Below, piece after piece: positions 7,845 through 15,543 of a DNA stretch of 32,489 bases. The stretch covers positions 1-32,489 of the forward strand of contig JASMLY010000051.1 of assembly GCA_030748455.1 (NCBI GenBank). The letters run 5' to 3'. The notes beneath the pieces were generated by a model. The model searched no databases. It was not told the DNA's origin and worked only from the letters and a program-made list of their open reading frames with translations. Position 1 is the stretch's first letter; every line of letters begins with the position of its first letter. The DNA is from Phycisphaerales bacterium (lineage in GTDB: Bacteria > Planctomycetota > Phycisphaerae > Phycisphaerales > SM1A02). The position numbers were made by a program, and so were the translations under genes.

Positions 7845-9314
7845 ATGACAACAATCGAACACTTTATCAATGGTAGAACAGTTCCTTCGGACGCTAGTGA
7901 GACTTGTAGTGATCTGAATCCCGCAACGGGCGAAGTGCTTGCTGAAGTTTCACTTTGTGATCTGTCTGCAACAGAAGCAGCGGTTCAATCTGCCGCTGCT
8001 GCATTTCGGGGGTGGAGCGAAACCCCAGTTGGTGATCGATGTCAAGTTTTGTTTCGATACAAGGAATTGCTCGAGCAACACTTTGATGACCTGACGCAGA
8101 TGATCGTCGATGAACACGGAAAGACAACTGCGGAAGCTCGCGGCGATGTACGCCGTGGGATCGACTGCGTTGAATACGCGTGTGGCGCTCCGTCTCTCAT
8201 GATGGGACGAACACTCCCACGCATAGCAGTATCAACTTCTTTTAGCCGAGAGCGGGAAGAAGGAATCCCGTTAGACAGCTCGCTTGAACGTGTGCCAATT
8301 GGAGTTTGCGTTGGAATCACACCTTTTAACTTCCCAATCATGGTGCCTCTTTGGATGTGGCCAATGGCAGTTGCGTGTGGAAACACGTTTGTGTTAAAGC
8401 CGTCTGAAAAAGTTTCACTCTGTGCGCTACGTGAAGTTGAACTAGCGCACGAAGCGGGATTGCCCCCCGGAGTGCTCAACATGGTGACAGGCGGTCCCGA
8501 TGTAGTGAATCATCTTCTTACGCATGATGATGTCAAAGCGGTCTCCTTTGTTGGTTCAACTGCTGTTGCAAAGCATATTTACACAACTGCTTCAGCAAGT
8601 GGGAAAAGAGTGCAGTGTATGGCTGGCGCAAAAAACACAATGATCATTATGCCTGATGCAAACAAAGAAGCAGCAATCGATGGCGTCGTGAGTTCATCGA
8701 TGGGGAACACGGGGCAGCGGTGTCTCGCTGGCTCGGTCGCTGTTCTTGTTGGCGATGCGCCTGATTGGTTTATTCCGAAAATCGTTGAAGCTACCAAACA
8801 AATCAACACAACTAAAGGTGACGAAGCAGGTTGCACAATGGGACCACTTATTGATGAGGCTAGCGTGCAACGCGTAACGAAAGCGATCGAAGATGGCATT
8901 GAAGCAGGAGCGAAGTTATTAGTTGATGGCAGAGAAATCAAACTTCCTGGATTTGTTGGTCCGACTGTGTTTGACTATGTTCCGCACGACTCGGCGCTTG
9001 CAATGGAAGAAATCTTTGGTCCTGTTCTTTCTATTATACGAGTAGACACCCTAGAAGAAGCGATTGCAGTGACGCACCGCTCTCCGTATGGAAACATGGC
9101 GGTGATGTTTACCGACAGCGGGTACGCAGCGAACAAATTCAAGGACACAGCTGGGGCAGGCATGGTTGGAATTAATGTAGGTGTTCCTGCTCCAATGGCA
9201 GTCTTTCCATTCTGCGGATGGAAAGACTCCTTCTTTGGAACATTGCACTCCAACGGGGAAGATTCAGTTCGTTTTTATACAGAAGGCCGCATTCTTGTGA
9301 GTCGTTGGTTTTAA
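7845..9314 (+). CDS. mmsA: CoA-acylating methylmalonate-semialdehyde dehydrogenase
   Basis: A 489-residue aldehyde dehydrogenase that matches the MmsA/IolA type: oxidative decarboxylation of malonate semialdehyde or methylmalonate semialdehyde with NAD and CoA to acetyl-CoA or propionyl-CoA. Visible signatures are ITPFNFPIMVPLWMWPMA, the Rossmann stretch FVGSTAVAKHIY and the catalytic Cys293 in GNTGQRCLAGS. The general-base Glu of hydrolytic ALDHs is not at the usual site (MAGAKNTMI instead of ELGGK), as is typical of CoA-acylating MMSDH enzymes. Length is normal for the family. In this operon it would finish beta-alanine/beta-aminoisobutyrate breakdown after the aminotransferase at 11617. 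Valine or inositol catabolism is an alternative use, but neither pathway has other genes here. Confidence 0.93.
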   Translation: MTTIEHFINGRTVPSDASETCSDLNPATGEVLAEVSLCDLSATEAAVQSAAAAFRGWSETPVGDRCQVLFRYKELLEQHFDDLTQMIVDEHGKTTAEARGDVRRGIDCVEYACGAPSLMMGRTLPRIAVSTSFSREREEGIPLDSSLERVPIGVCVGITPFNFPIMVPLWMWPMAVACGNTFVLKPSEKVSLCALREVELAHEAGLPPGVLNMVTGGPDVVNHLLTHDDVKAVSFVGSTAVAKHIYTTASASGKRVQCMAGAKNTMIIMPDANKEAAIDGVVSSSMGNTGQRCLAGSVAVLVGDAPDWFIPKIVEATKQINTTKGDEAGCTMGPLIDEASVQRVTKAIEDGIEAGAKLLVDGREIKLPGFVGPTVFDYVPHDSALAMEEIFGPVLSIIRVDTLEEAIAVTHRSPYGNMAVMFTDSGYAANKFKDTAGAGMVGINVGVPAPMAVFPFCGWKDSFFGTLHSNGEDSVRFYTEGRILVSRWF

Positions 9315-9335
9315 CCAGCGAGGAAAGGCACATAC

Positions 9336-10205
9336 ATGGCACGAATAACACGAGCAGCCCTGATTCAAGCATCAAATCCTGCTCCACCAGAAGCATCGAT
9401 AGAAGAAACTAAGAAGATGATGATCGACAAACATGTCGAACTTATCAAACAGGCAGCCGATCAAGGCGCGCACGTCACATGTTTGCAAGAAATTTTCTAT
9501 GGACCATACTTTTGTGCTGAACAAGATACACGCTGGTATGAGATTGCAGAACACATTCCAGATGGTCCAACTATTAGATTGATGCAGGAACTTGCAAAGC
9601 AGCACAAGATGATTCTCGTCGTTCCAATTTACGAAGTTGATATGACTGGTGTGTACTACAACACAGCAGCAGTGATCGACGAACATGGAGAATATCTTGG
9701 AAAATATCGAAAGCACCACATCCCACATTGCAACCCCGGATTTTGGGAAAAGTTTTACTTCAAGCCGGGCAATCTTGGTTTCCCCGTTTTTGAAACAAGT
9801 GCAGGGAAAATTGGCGTCTATATTTGTTACGATCGCCACTTCCCTGAAGGTGCGCGAGAACTTGGTTTGAACGGTGCAGAAATTGTGTTTAACCCATCTG
9901 CAACTGTTGCTGGTTTAAGTGAATATCTTTGGAAGCTCGAACAACCTGCGCACGCAGTTGCAAATCAATTTTTCGTTGGTGCAATTAACCGAGTTGGTAC
10001 CGAAGCGCCGTGGGACATCGGAGAGTTCTACGGGCAGAGTTATTTCTGTAATCCTCGCGGACAAATTATTGTTGAAGGCTCACGAGATCAAGACGAAGTT
10101 GTGATAGCCGATCTCGATCTAGATATGATTGAAGAAGTGCGAAACACTTGGCAATTTTTCAGAGATCGCAGACCAGAGAGTTACACTCAGATTTGCAAAC
10201 ACTAA
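9336..10205 (+). CDS. Beta-ureidopropionase (N-carbamoyl-beta-alanine amidohydrolase), nitrilase superfamily
   Basis: A 289-residue carbon-nitrogen hydrolase with the Glu-Lys-Cys triad: Glu52 (CLQEIFYGPYF), Lys126 (GKYRKHHIP) and Cys164 (IGVYICYDRHFPEG). The YDRHFPEGAR block and the overall layout fit the beta-ureidopropionase/N-carbamoylputrescine amidase branch. Context decides for N-carbamoyl-beta-alanine (and N-carbamoyl-beta-aminoisobutyrate) hydrolysis to the beta-amino acid, CO2 and ammonia. A strong ribosome site (GAGGAAAGG) lies in the 21-base gap after mmsA. The next gene starts immediately after its stop codon. An N-carbamoyl-D-amino-acid hydrolase activity for hydantoins cannot be excluded. 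Confidence 0.9.
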   Translation: MARITRAALIQASNPAPPEASIEETKKMMIDKHVELIKQAADQGAHVTCLQEIFYGPYFCAEQDTRWYEIAEHIPDGPTIRLMQELAKQHKMILVVPIYEVDMTGVYYNTAAVIDEHGEYLGKYRKHHIPHCNPGFWEKFYFKPGNLGFPVFETSAGKIGVYICYDRHFPEGARELGLNGAEIVFNPSATVAGLSEYLWKLEQPAHAVANQFFVGAINRVGTEAPWDIGEFYGQSYFCNPRGQIIVEGSRDQDEVVIADLDLDMIEEVRNTWQFFRDRRPESYTQICKH

Positions 10206-11624
10206 ATGACTAACCATCTTATCAATCCAGACATTGCTCCAGTTCCTCAAGAAAGTAGGACTTGGTCAAAGTGGCACCTAGCAGCACTTTGGATTGGCAT
10301 GTCAGTGTGTATTCCAACCTACATGCTTGCTGCGAGCATGATTGAAGCAGGGATGACATGGTGGCAGTCGGTGGGGACTGTCCTTCTTGGTAACTTAATT
10401 GTATTAGTTCCGATGATATTGATGGGGCATGCTGGTACGAAGTATGGCATCCCTTTTCCTGTTCTAGCAAGGGCAAGTTTTGGTACAAAAGGCGCGCATA
10501 TTCCAGCAATTGCACGGTCACTTGTTGCATGCGGATGGTTTGGAATTCAAACATGGATTGGCGGATTTGCGATGTACCAAGTGCTTGGGGCACTCGGTTG
10601 GCTCGACATAGCAGCAGATACAACTGTGGTTCCGTTTCTAGGGATTACCGCAACACAGTTCGTTTGTTTTCTTGCTTTTTGGGTTTTAAACTTTCTCATC
10701 GTTTTACGTGGGATTGATTGCATCAAGTGGCTTGAGTCTTGGGCTGCGCCGTTTTTAATTGCGATGGGTCTTGCGATGTTGATTTGGGCTGCAGCCAAAG
10801 TTGGTGGAATCTCAAAAATGTTTCCACCTGCTCCTGAAAACCCTGCACCATTTTGGCCAATGTTTTTTCCGCAGCTCACTGCGATGGTCGGGTTCTGGGC
10901 GACGCTCAGTTTGAACATTCCTGACTTTACAAGGTATTGCAAATCACAAAAAGATCAAGCGCTTGGACAACTCATTGGTTTGCCAACCACGATGACGCTA
11001 TTTTCGTTTATCGGCATCGCGGTTACTTCTGCAACGATCGTGATCTTTGGCAAGGCAATCTGGGATCCCGTTGAACTTGTAGGACAACTTGGCTCTACAA
11101 TTGCTGTTGTTGTTTCACTCATTGCACTTACGATCGCAACACTTTCAACAAACATAGCCGCAAATGTTGTGAGCCCCGCAAATGGTTTTGCAAATATCAA
11201 CCCCAGAAAGATTTCGTTTAGGACTGGGGGTATTGTGACATGCGTCATTGGTGTAGTGATTATGCCATGGCGACTCTACAACGATTTAGGAAACTATATT
11301 TTTACGTGGCTCATTGGGTACAGTGCTCTGCTGGGCCCAATTGCGGGCATCATGTTGTGTGATTATTTTCTTATTCGTAAAACAAAGCTCAGCGGCGACT
11401 CACTCTACGATTCGAAGGGGCAATATGCTGGACTTCGTTGGAGCACTATCATCGTTCTTATTGTCGCAGTACTACCGAATCTTCCAGGATTTATTAACGC
11501 TGCAACACATCACACGTATTTCCCTGCGATTTTCGATCAGATCTATAGTTACGCTTGGTTTATTGGTATCGCCATTGCAATTGTGTTGTACTGGATTATG
11601 AACATTGGAGAAAAAGATGGCTGA
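10206..11624 (+). CDS. NCS1 family nucleobase/hydantoin permease
   Basis: A 472-residue inner-membrane transporter with about 12 hydrophobic segments. It has NCS1 hallmarks: GTKYGIPFPVLARASFG early, CGWFGIQTWIGG in the third-fourth helix region, NIPDFTRYCKSQKDQ in the middle and NFINPRKISF-like VVSPANGFANINPRKISF later. The family symports uracil, cytosine, allantoin or hydantoins with H+ or Na+. Its position inside a reductive pyrimidine catabolism operon points to uracil/thymine or dihydropyrimidine uptake. Its ATG directly abuts the stop of the upstream amidohydrolase, and its last 8 bases overlap the aminotransferase start, so all are co-translated. Confidence 0.92.
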   Translation: MTNHLINPDIAPVPQESRTWSKWHLAALWIGMSVCIPTYMLAASMIEAGMTWWQSVGTVLLGNLIVLVPMILMGHAGTKYGIPFPVLARASFGTKGAHIPAIARSLVACGWFGIQTWIGGFAMYQVLGALGWLDIAADTTVVPFLGITATQFVCFLAFWVLNFLIVLRGIDCIKWLESWAAPFLIAMGLAMLIWAAAKVGGISKMFPPAPENPAPFWPMFFPQLTAMVGFWATLSLNIPDFTRYCKSQKDQALGQLIGLPTTMTLFSFIGIAVTSATIVIFGKAIWDPVELVGQLGSTIAVVVSLIALTIATLSTNIAANVVSPANGFANINPRKISFRTGGIVTCVIGVVIMPWRLYNDLGNYIFTWLIGYSALLGPIAGIMLCDYFLIRKTKLSGDSLYDSKGQYAGLRWSTIIVLIVAVLPNLPGFINAATHHTYFPAIFDQIYSYAWFIGIAIAIVLYWIMNIGEKDG

Positions 11625-12954
11625 CCTACCACAGTGCGATTACATGCCACCGAAGTACGAGGGCCCTTCAAAGGAAGAAGTAGTCAAACTTCGGGGCGAG
11701 TTTGTAACACCCGCGCTCGTGACGTATTACAAAGACCCAATCATGATTGTCGATGGACACATGCAGTATCTGTTCGATGAAACAGGCAGGCGATATCTCG
11801 ATGGATTTGCTGGCATCGTTTCAGTGAGTGCAGGGCACTGTCATCCGAGAGTGATGGAAGCAGTGAACGAACAAAATGCTCGCTTACAACACACAACAAC
11901 AATTTATTTACACCCCAACATCGCGAAGTTTGCTGAAAAACTTGCAAGCACATTACCCGAAGGGTTAGATGTTGCGTACTTCACAAACAGCGGTTCAGAG
12001 GCGAACGACTTGGCTATTTTGATGGCACGAGCGTACACGAAGAACTACGATGTGATTGCGCTTCGGAACGGGTATCACGGAGGATCGCAGGGAGCGATGG
12101 GTTTGACTGCACATTCGACTTGGAAATACGAAGTGCCGCAAGGATTTGGCGTGCATCACGCACAAGTTCCAGATCGGTATCGAGGACACTTTGGTTATGA
12201 CGACACCGAAAGTGGTGAAAAATACGCGGAAGATGTTCAAGATGTGATACAAAGAGGCAGTTCAGGTGCAATCGCTGCATTTATTGCAGAACCAATGCAA
12301 GGCGTTGGCGGTGTGATAGAAATGCCACCGAAATATTTACAGCATGCGTACGAGTACGTTCGGGGGGCTGGTGGTATTTGCATTGCAGACGAAGTCCAAA
12401 CTGGTTTTGGAAGAACTGGTGATTCGTTTTGGGGTTTTGAGAACAACGATGTCGTTCCAGACATGGTCGTCATGGCAAAAGGAATCGGCAATGGTTGTCC
12501 ACTTGCTGCAGTAGTGACCACCAAAGAGATTGCACAAGCGATGACTGAGGCAATTCACTTCAATACTTTTGGTGGAAACCCAGTTTCTTGCGCTCAAGGT
12601 CTTGCGACCCTCGAAGTAATCTTGGATGACGATCTACAAGGGAATTCAAAGCGCCTTGGCGAGCAATTGTTTGCTGGGCTGCATGAACTTCAAAAGAAGT
12701 ATCCTTGCATTGGAGACATTCGGGGCAGGGGGTTGATGGTTGGCGTTGAACTTGTAGAAGATGCGGATAAAACTCCCGCGGCACAGTTAACTGCGAATGT
12801 CTTCGAAACATGTAAAGACATGGGATTGATTATTGGTAAGGGTGGCTACTTTGGAAATGTTCTCCGCATCAAACCACCAATGTGCATCACAGAAGAGGAT
12901 GTTGCATTTATGCTTGAAGTATTTGACGATGCATTTGCAAAGGAAACAACATAA
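11617..12954 (+). CDS. Class III PLP aminotransferase (beta-alanine / beta-aminoisobutyrate transaminase, AGXT2-like)
   Basis: A 445-residue fold-type I, class III pyridoxal-phosphate aminotransferase. Motifs include the phosphate-binding FTNSGSEANDLA, the NGYHGGS block, the cofactor-ring Asp in CIADEVQTGFGRTG and the Schiff-base Lys in VVMAKGIGNGCPLAAV. The sequence style resembles the mitochondrial AGXT2/plant PYD4 branch, which transfers the amino group of beta-alanine or (R)-beta-aminoisobutyrate to pyruvate or glyoxylate. The product, (methyl)malonate semialdehyde, is the substrate of MmsA at 7845. The ATG at 11617 lies in the 3' end of the permease gene (8-base overlap) with GGAGAAA just upstream. 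The stop overlaps the next start as TAATG. Confidence 0.9.
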   Translation: MADLPQCDYMPPKYEGPSKEEVVKLRGEFVTPALVTYYKDPIMIVDGHMQYLFDETGRRYLDGFAGIVSVSAGHCHPRVMEAVNEQNARLQHTTTIYLHPNIAKFAEKLASTLPEGLDVAYFTNSGSEANDLAILMARAYTKNYDVIALRNGYHGGSQGAMGLTAHSTWKYEVPQGFGVHHAQVPDRYRGHFGYDDTESGEKYAEDVQDVIQRGSSGAIAAFIAEPMQGVGGVIEMPPKYLQHAYEYVRGAGGICIADEVQTGFGRTGDSFWGFENNDVVPDMVVMAKGIGNGCPLAAVVTTKEIAQAMTEAIHFNTFGGNPVSCAQGLATLEVILDDDLQGNSKRLGEQLFAGLHELQKKYPCIGDIRGRGLMVGVELVEDADKTPAAQLTANVFETCKDMGLIIGKGGYFGNVLRIKPPMCITEEDVAFMLEVFDDAFAKETT

Positions 12955-14324
12955 TGTTTGACACAGTCATTCAAGGTGGGACGATTTATACACCTGAGAA
13001 ATCTTTTGTTGGGGATATTGGGATAGTTGGTGAAAAAATTGCAGAGATAACAGAGGGAAAAAGGCTAGAAGGCAAGCAATCGATTGACGCCACAGGTAAA
13101 TGTGTGTTTCCCGGATTCATCGATCCGCATGTACATATCCATCTTCCATTTATGGGTACAAACGCAATTGATGATCACGAATCCGCTTCCAAGGCGGCTC
13201 TTGTAGGCGGTACAACTACGATCATCGAAATGATTTGTCCCGGCCCTGCAGACGAACCAGCAAAGGCGTTTGCAGAGTGGAAGGGGCTTGCCCAAGAGGG
13301 TTGTTGTTGTGATTACACTTTTCATGTAGCAGTCGTACGATTTGATGATCTAGCAAAAGAACAACTTCGGAACTTAGTAGCGAACGAAGGCGTGCAATCG
13401 TTCAAAATATTTTTGGCGTACAAGGGTGCGCTTGATATTTCAGATGAACATTTACACGAACTCATGTTGATGTGCAAAGAACTTGGCGTAACCCTAACTG
13501 CGCATTGCGAAAACGCTGAAGCGATTGATGCGAAGCAAAAACAGTTGATTGCAGAAGGAAAAACAGGTCCCCAGTGGCACGAACCATCACGCCCACGAGA
13601 TGTAGAAGCAGGGGGTGTCGAACACTTATGCGAGTTTGCCAAGCAAACCCGCGCGAAAGTCTATGTTGTGCACACGTCTTGCGGTCAGGCAGTAGAGAAG
13701 GCAATGGCTGCAAAAAACCGCGGTGTTGAAGTCACAGTTGAAGCGGTTGTACCCCACCTCGTACTCGATAAAACATATGCAGAGCGGCCAAACTTTGAAG
13801 GCGCGAAGTTCGTGATGTCGCCACCGCTGCGTGACAAAGAAGAACATGCTGCACTTTGGGATGGATTGGCAAATGGATCAGTCAAAACGGTTGGAACCGA
13901 TCATGCACCATTTAATTTTCACGGTCAAAAAGATATGGGAAAAGATAACTTTACATTGATTCCAAACGGTATCCCATCGATTCAAGAACGCGTTGATTTA
14001 GTGCATACATCTGGTGTGTGTACTGGAAAAATAGATCTGCAAACAATGGTTGAGGTTTGTAGTACAAATGTTGCGAAACAATTCAATATGTTTCCCAAAA
14101 AGGGTGCGATTGCGGTTGGAAGTGATGCTGACATTGTGATTTATGATGCCGATTTTGTAGGCACTTTCAAACACGAAGATGGACTATCCAACGTTGATTA
14201 CTCAGGATTTGAAGGTATGGAACGCAAAGGTCGAAGCGACGCAGTTCTTCTTCGCGGCAAAATTGTTGCCAAGCAAGGGGAGTTTGTTGGTGATTCCGGC
14301 GCTGGCAAGTACCACCCAAGATGA
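12954..14324 (+). CDS. Dihydropyrimidinase (D-hydantoinase family)
   Basis: A 456-residue cyclic amidohydrolase with a binuclear metal site. Metal ligands are His59 and His61 (DPHVHIHLPF), carboxylated Lys151 (SFKIFLAYKG), His184 (TAHCEN), His240 (VYVVHTS) and Asp316 (GTDHAPF). Tyr156 sits at the substrate-binding position of the family. It opens dihydrouracil or dihydrothymine to the N-carbamoyl beta-amino acid, the substrate of the amidohydrolase at 9336. It starts in the TAATG overlap with the aminotransferase stop. It ends 3 bases before the convergent preA stop, with no hairpin between them. Hydantoinase or allantoinase activity is possible, but all neighbours fit pyrimidine breakdown. 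Confidence 0.94.
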   Translation: MFDTVIQGGTIYTPEKSFVGDIGIVGEKIAEITEGKRLEGKQSIDATGKCVFPGFIDPHVHIHLPFMGTNAIDDHESASKAALVGGTTTIIEMICPGPADEPAKAFAEWKGLAQEGCCCDYTFHVAVVRFDDLAKEQLRNLVANEGVQSFKIFLAYKGALDISDEHLHELMLMCKELGVTLTAHCENAEAIDAKQKQLIAEGKTGPQWHEPSRPRDVEAGGVEHLCEFAKQTRAKVYVVHTSCGQAVEKAMAAKNRGVEVTVEAVVPHLVLDKTYAERPNFEGAKFVMSPPLRDKEEHAALWDGLANGSVKTVGTDHAPFNFHGQKDMGKDNFTLIPNGIPSIQERVDLVHTSGVCTGKIDLQTMVEVCSTNVAKQFNMFPKKGAIAVGSDADIVIYDADFVGTFKHEDGLSNVDYSGFEGMERKGRSDAVLLRGKIVAKQGEFVGDSGAGKYHPR

Positions 14325-14327
14325 CCC

Positions 14328-15458
14328 TCAATCGTTATTGGAAACGAGTTTGTCGGATTGCTGCACGAAATCTTCGCCAGACCACTGGGCATCTTTTTGA
14401 ACCATGCCCTCACGACGTGCTTTTGCTTCTGCTTTGGCTTTTGCTTGGCGCTGCACTAAATCTGCGTGCGTACTAAAGTATGGAAGAGATGCACCTCGGA
14501 AATCGTCCAATGTCTCAAACGAATGTTTTTCCATAAACGCTAACAAACTCTCGCTCATTTCATTGACCATGCCATACCCGTGAATCATGACACCAGTGCA
14601 AACTTGTACAGTATGACTCCCAAGTAAAATAAATTGAGCAGCATCATCCCCTGTTTCAATGCCTCCAACCCCAGAAATAGTCTTGTCTTGAAATTCATCG
14701 CGCATCATATTTGCAAGTTCCATCACCATTCGAAGGGCAATTGGACGAACTGCCTTACACGAATAACCGCCCGGAACGCTGTATCCTTCGACTGTTGGTT
14801 GTGGGCGAAGTGTTTCAAGGTCTATTCCCATCACACTTAAAATAGTATTGATCGCAACAAGACCATCAGCGCCAGCAGCAAGTGCCCGTTCTCCCGGGTC
14901 AGCAATATGTGTGACATTCGGTGTTAATTTTGCCCATACAGGAATGTCGGCAACTTCCATCACCCAACTTGTGACTTCGCTAACAATTTCAGGGTTCTCG
15001 CCCATCGCTGCGCCCATCTTTCTCTCAGGTAATCCATGTGGGCAAGAGAAGTTCAATTCAAATGCATCAACACCAACTTCCTGACACCGTTGAATCATTT
15101 CAATCCAACGATGTCGATCGTATTCTTCCATGACGGAGGCAATCAGCATTCCGTCTGGATGGGTTTGTTTCACACTGTCGAATTCTTCAAGCCACGTTTC
15201 AAAAGGTCGGTCGCTAATGAGTTCTATATTTTCCCACCCGAACACTTCCTTGGAATTCGCAGCACGCATCCGTGCATACCGAGGAGCAACATTCGTGACC
15301 TTAGAGGCATCCATACTAATGGTCTTGGCAACCACGCCTCCCCAGCCCTCATCAAACGCCTTGCGGATTACATTTGCGTTCGTTCCGGGAGGACCACTTC
15401 CAATCACAAAAGGATTCTTGAATTTGAGTCCATTTACAGTCGTTTCTAGTGTTGGCAT
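14328..15458 (-). CDS. preA: Dihydropyrimidine dehydrogenase catalytic subunit (PreA-like) lacking the ferredoxin domain
   Basis: A 376-residue FMN-dependent TIM-barrel protein related to dihydroorotate dehydrogenase and to the catalytic part of DPD. It shows GSGPPGTNANVIRKAFDEGWGG near the N-terminus (in part), NFSCPHGLPERKMG with the likely catalytic acid Cys139, and the phosphate-binding GVGGIETGDDAAQFILLG. It should reduce uracil/thymine to the 5,6-dihydro forms. E. coli PreA continues with a domain carrying two 4Fe-4S clusters. Here the protein ends in a Lys/Ala-rich helix (RQAKAKAEAKARREG) with no CxxCxxC motif, and no PreT gene is in the window. The active-site loop is closer to the eukaryotic DPD form than to E. 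coli PreA. The electron donor is therefore open; see the divergent PFOR-like gene. Confidence 0.9.
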   Translation of the reverse strand: MPTLETTVNGLKFKNPFVIGSGPPGTNANVIRKAFDEGWGGVVAKTISMDASKVTNVAPRYARMRAANSKEVFGWENIELISDRPFETWLEEFDSVKQTHPDGMLIASVMEEYDRHRWIEMIQRCQEVGVDAFELNFSCPHGLPERKMGAAMGENPEIVSEVTSWVMEVADIPVWAKLTPNVTHIADPGERALAAGADGLVAINTILSVMGIDLETLRPQPTVEGYSVPGGYSCKAVRPIALRMVMELANMMRDEFQDKTISGVGGIETGDDAAQFILLGSHTVQVCTGVMIHGYGMVNEMSESLLAFMEKHSFETLDDFRGASLPYFSTHADLVQRQAKAKAEAKARREGMVQKDAQWSGEDFVQQSDKLVSNND

Positions 15459-15543
15459 ACCACCATCATACGGCGTTGAAGTGGTACCATCTACAATTAG
15501 AATGCCTTAGCAGAGGTGGTTTTTGAAGAAACGGAGTTTGTGA
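15459..15543. promoter_or_regulatory. Shared divergent promoter region of preA and the PFOR-like gene
   Basis: These 85 bases separate two divergently transcribed starts and must hold both promoters. Visible elements are the palindrome TGGTACCA (15482-15489), a TACAAT -10-like hexamer on the plus strand (15492-15497) without a well-spaced -35, and an inverted pair ACCACC (15459-15464)/GGTGGT (15515-15520) that reaches the preA start. A GGAG ribosome site precedes the ATG at 15544. No known regulator site is recognised. Confidence 0.5.

Noticed and set aside
7845..9314. Assigning MmsA to an inositol or valine degradation pathway
   Set aside because: No iol or other valine-pathway genes are present, while every adjacent gene fits beta-alanine/beta-aminoisobutyrate production from pyrimidines.
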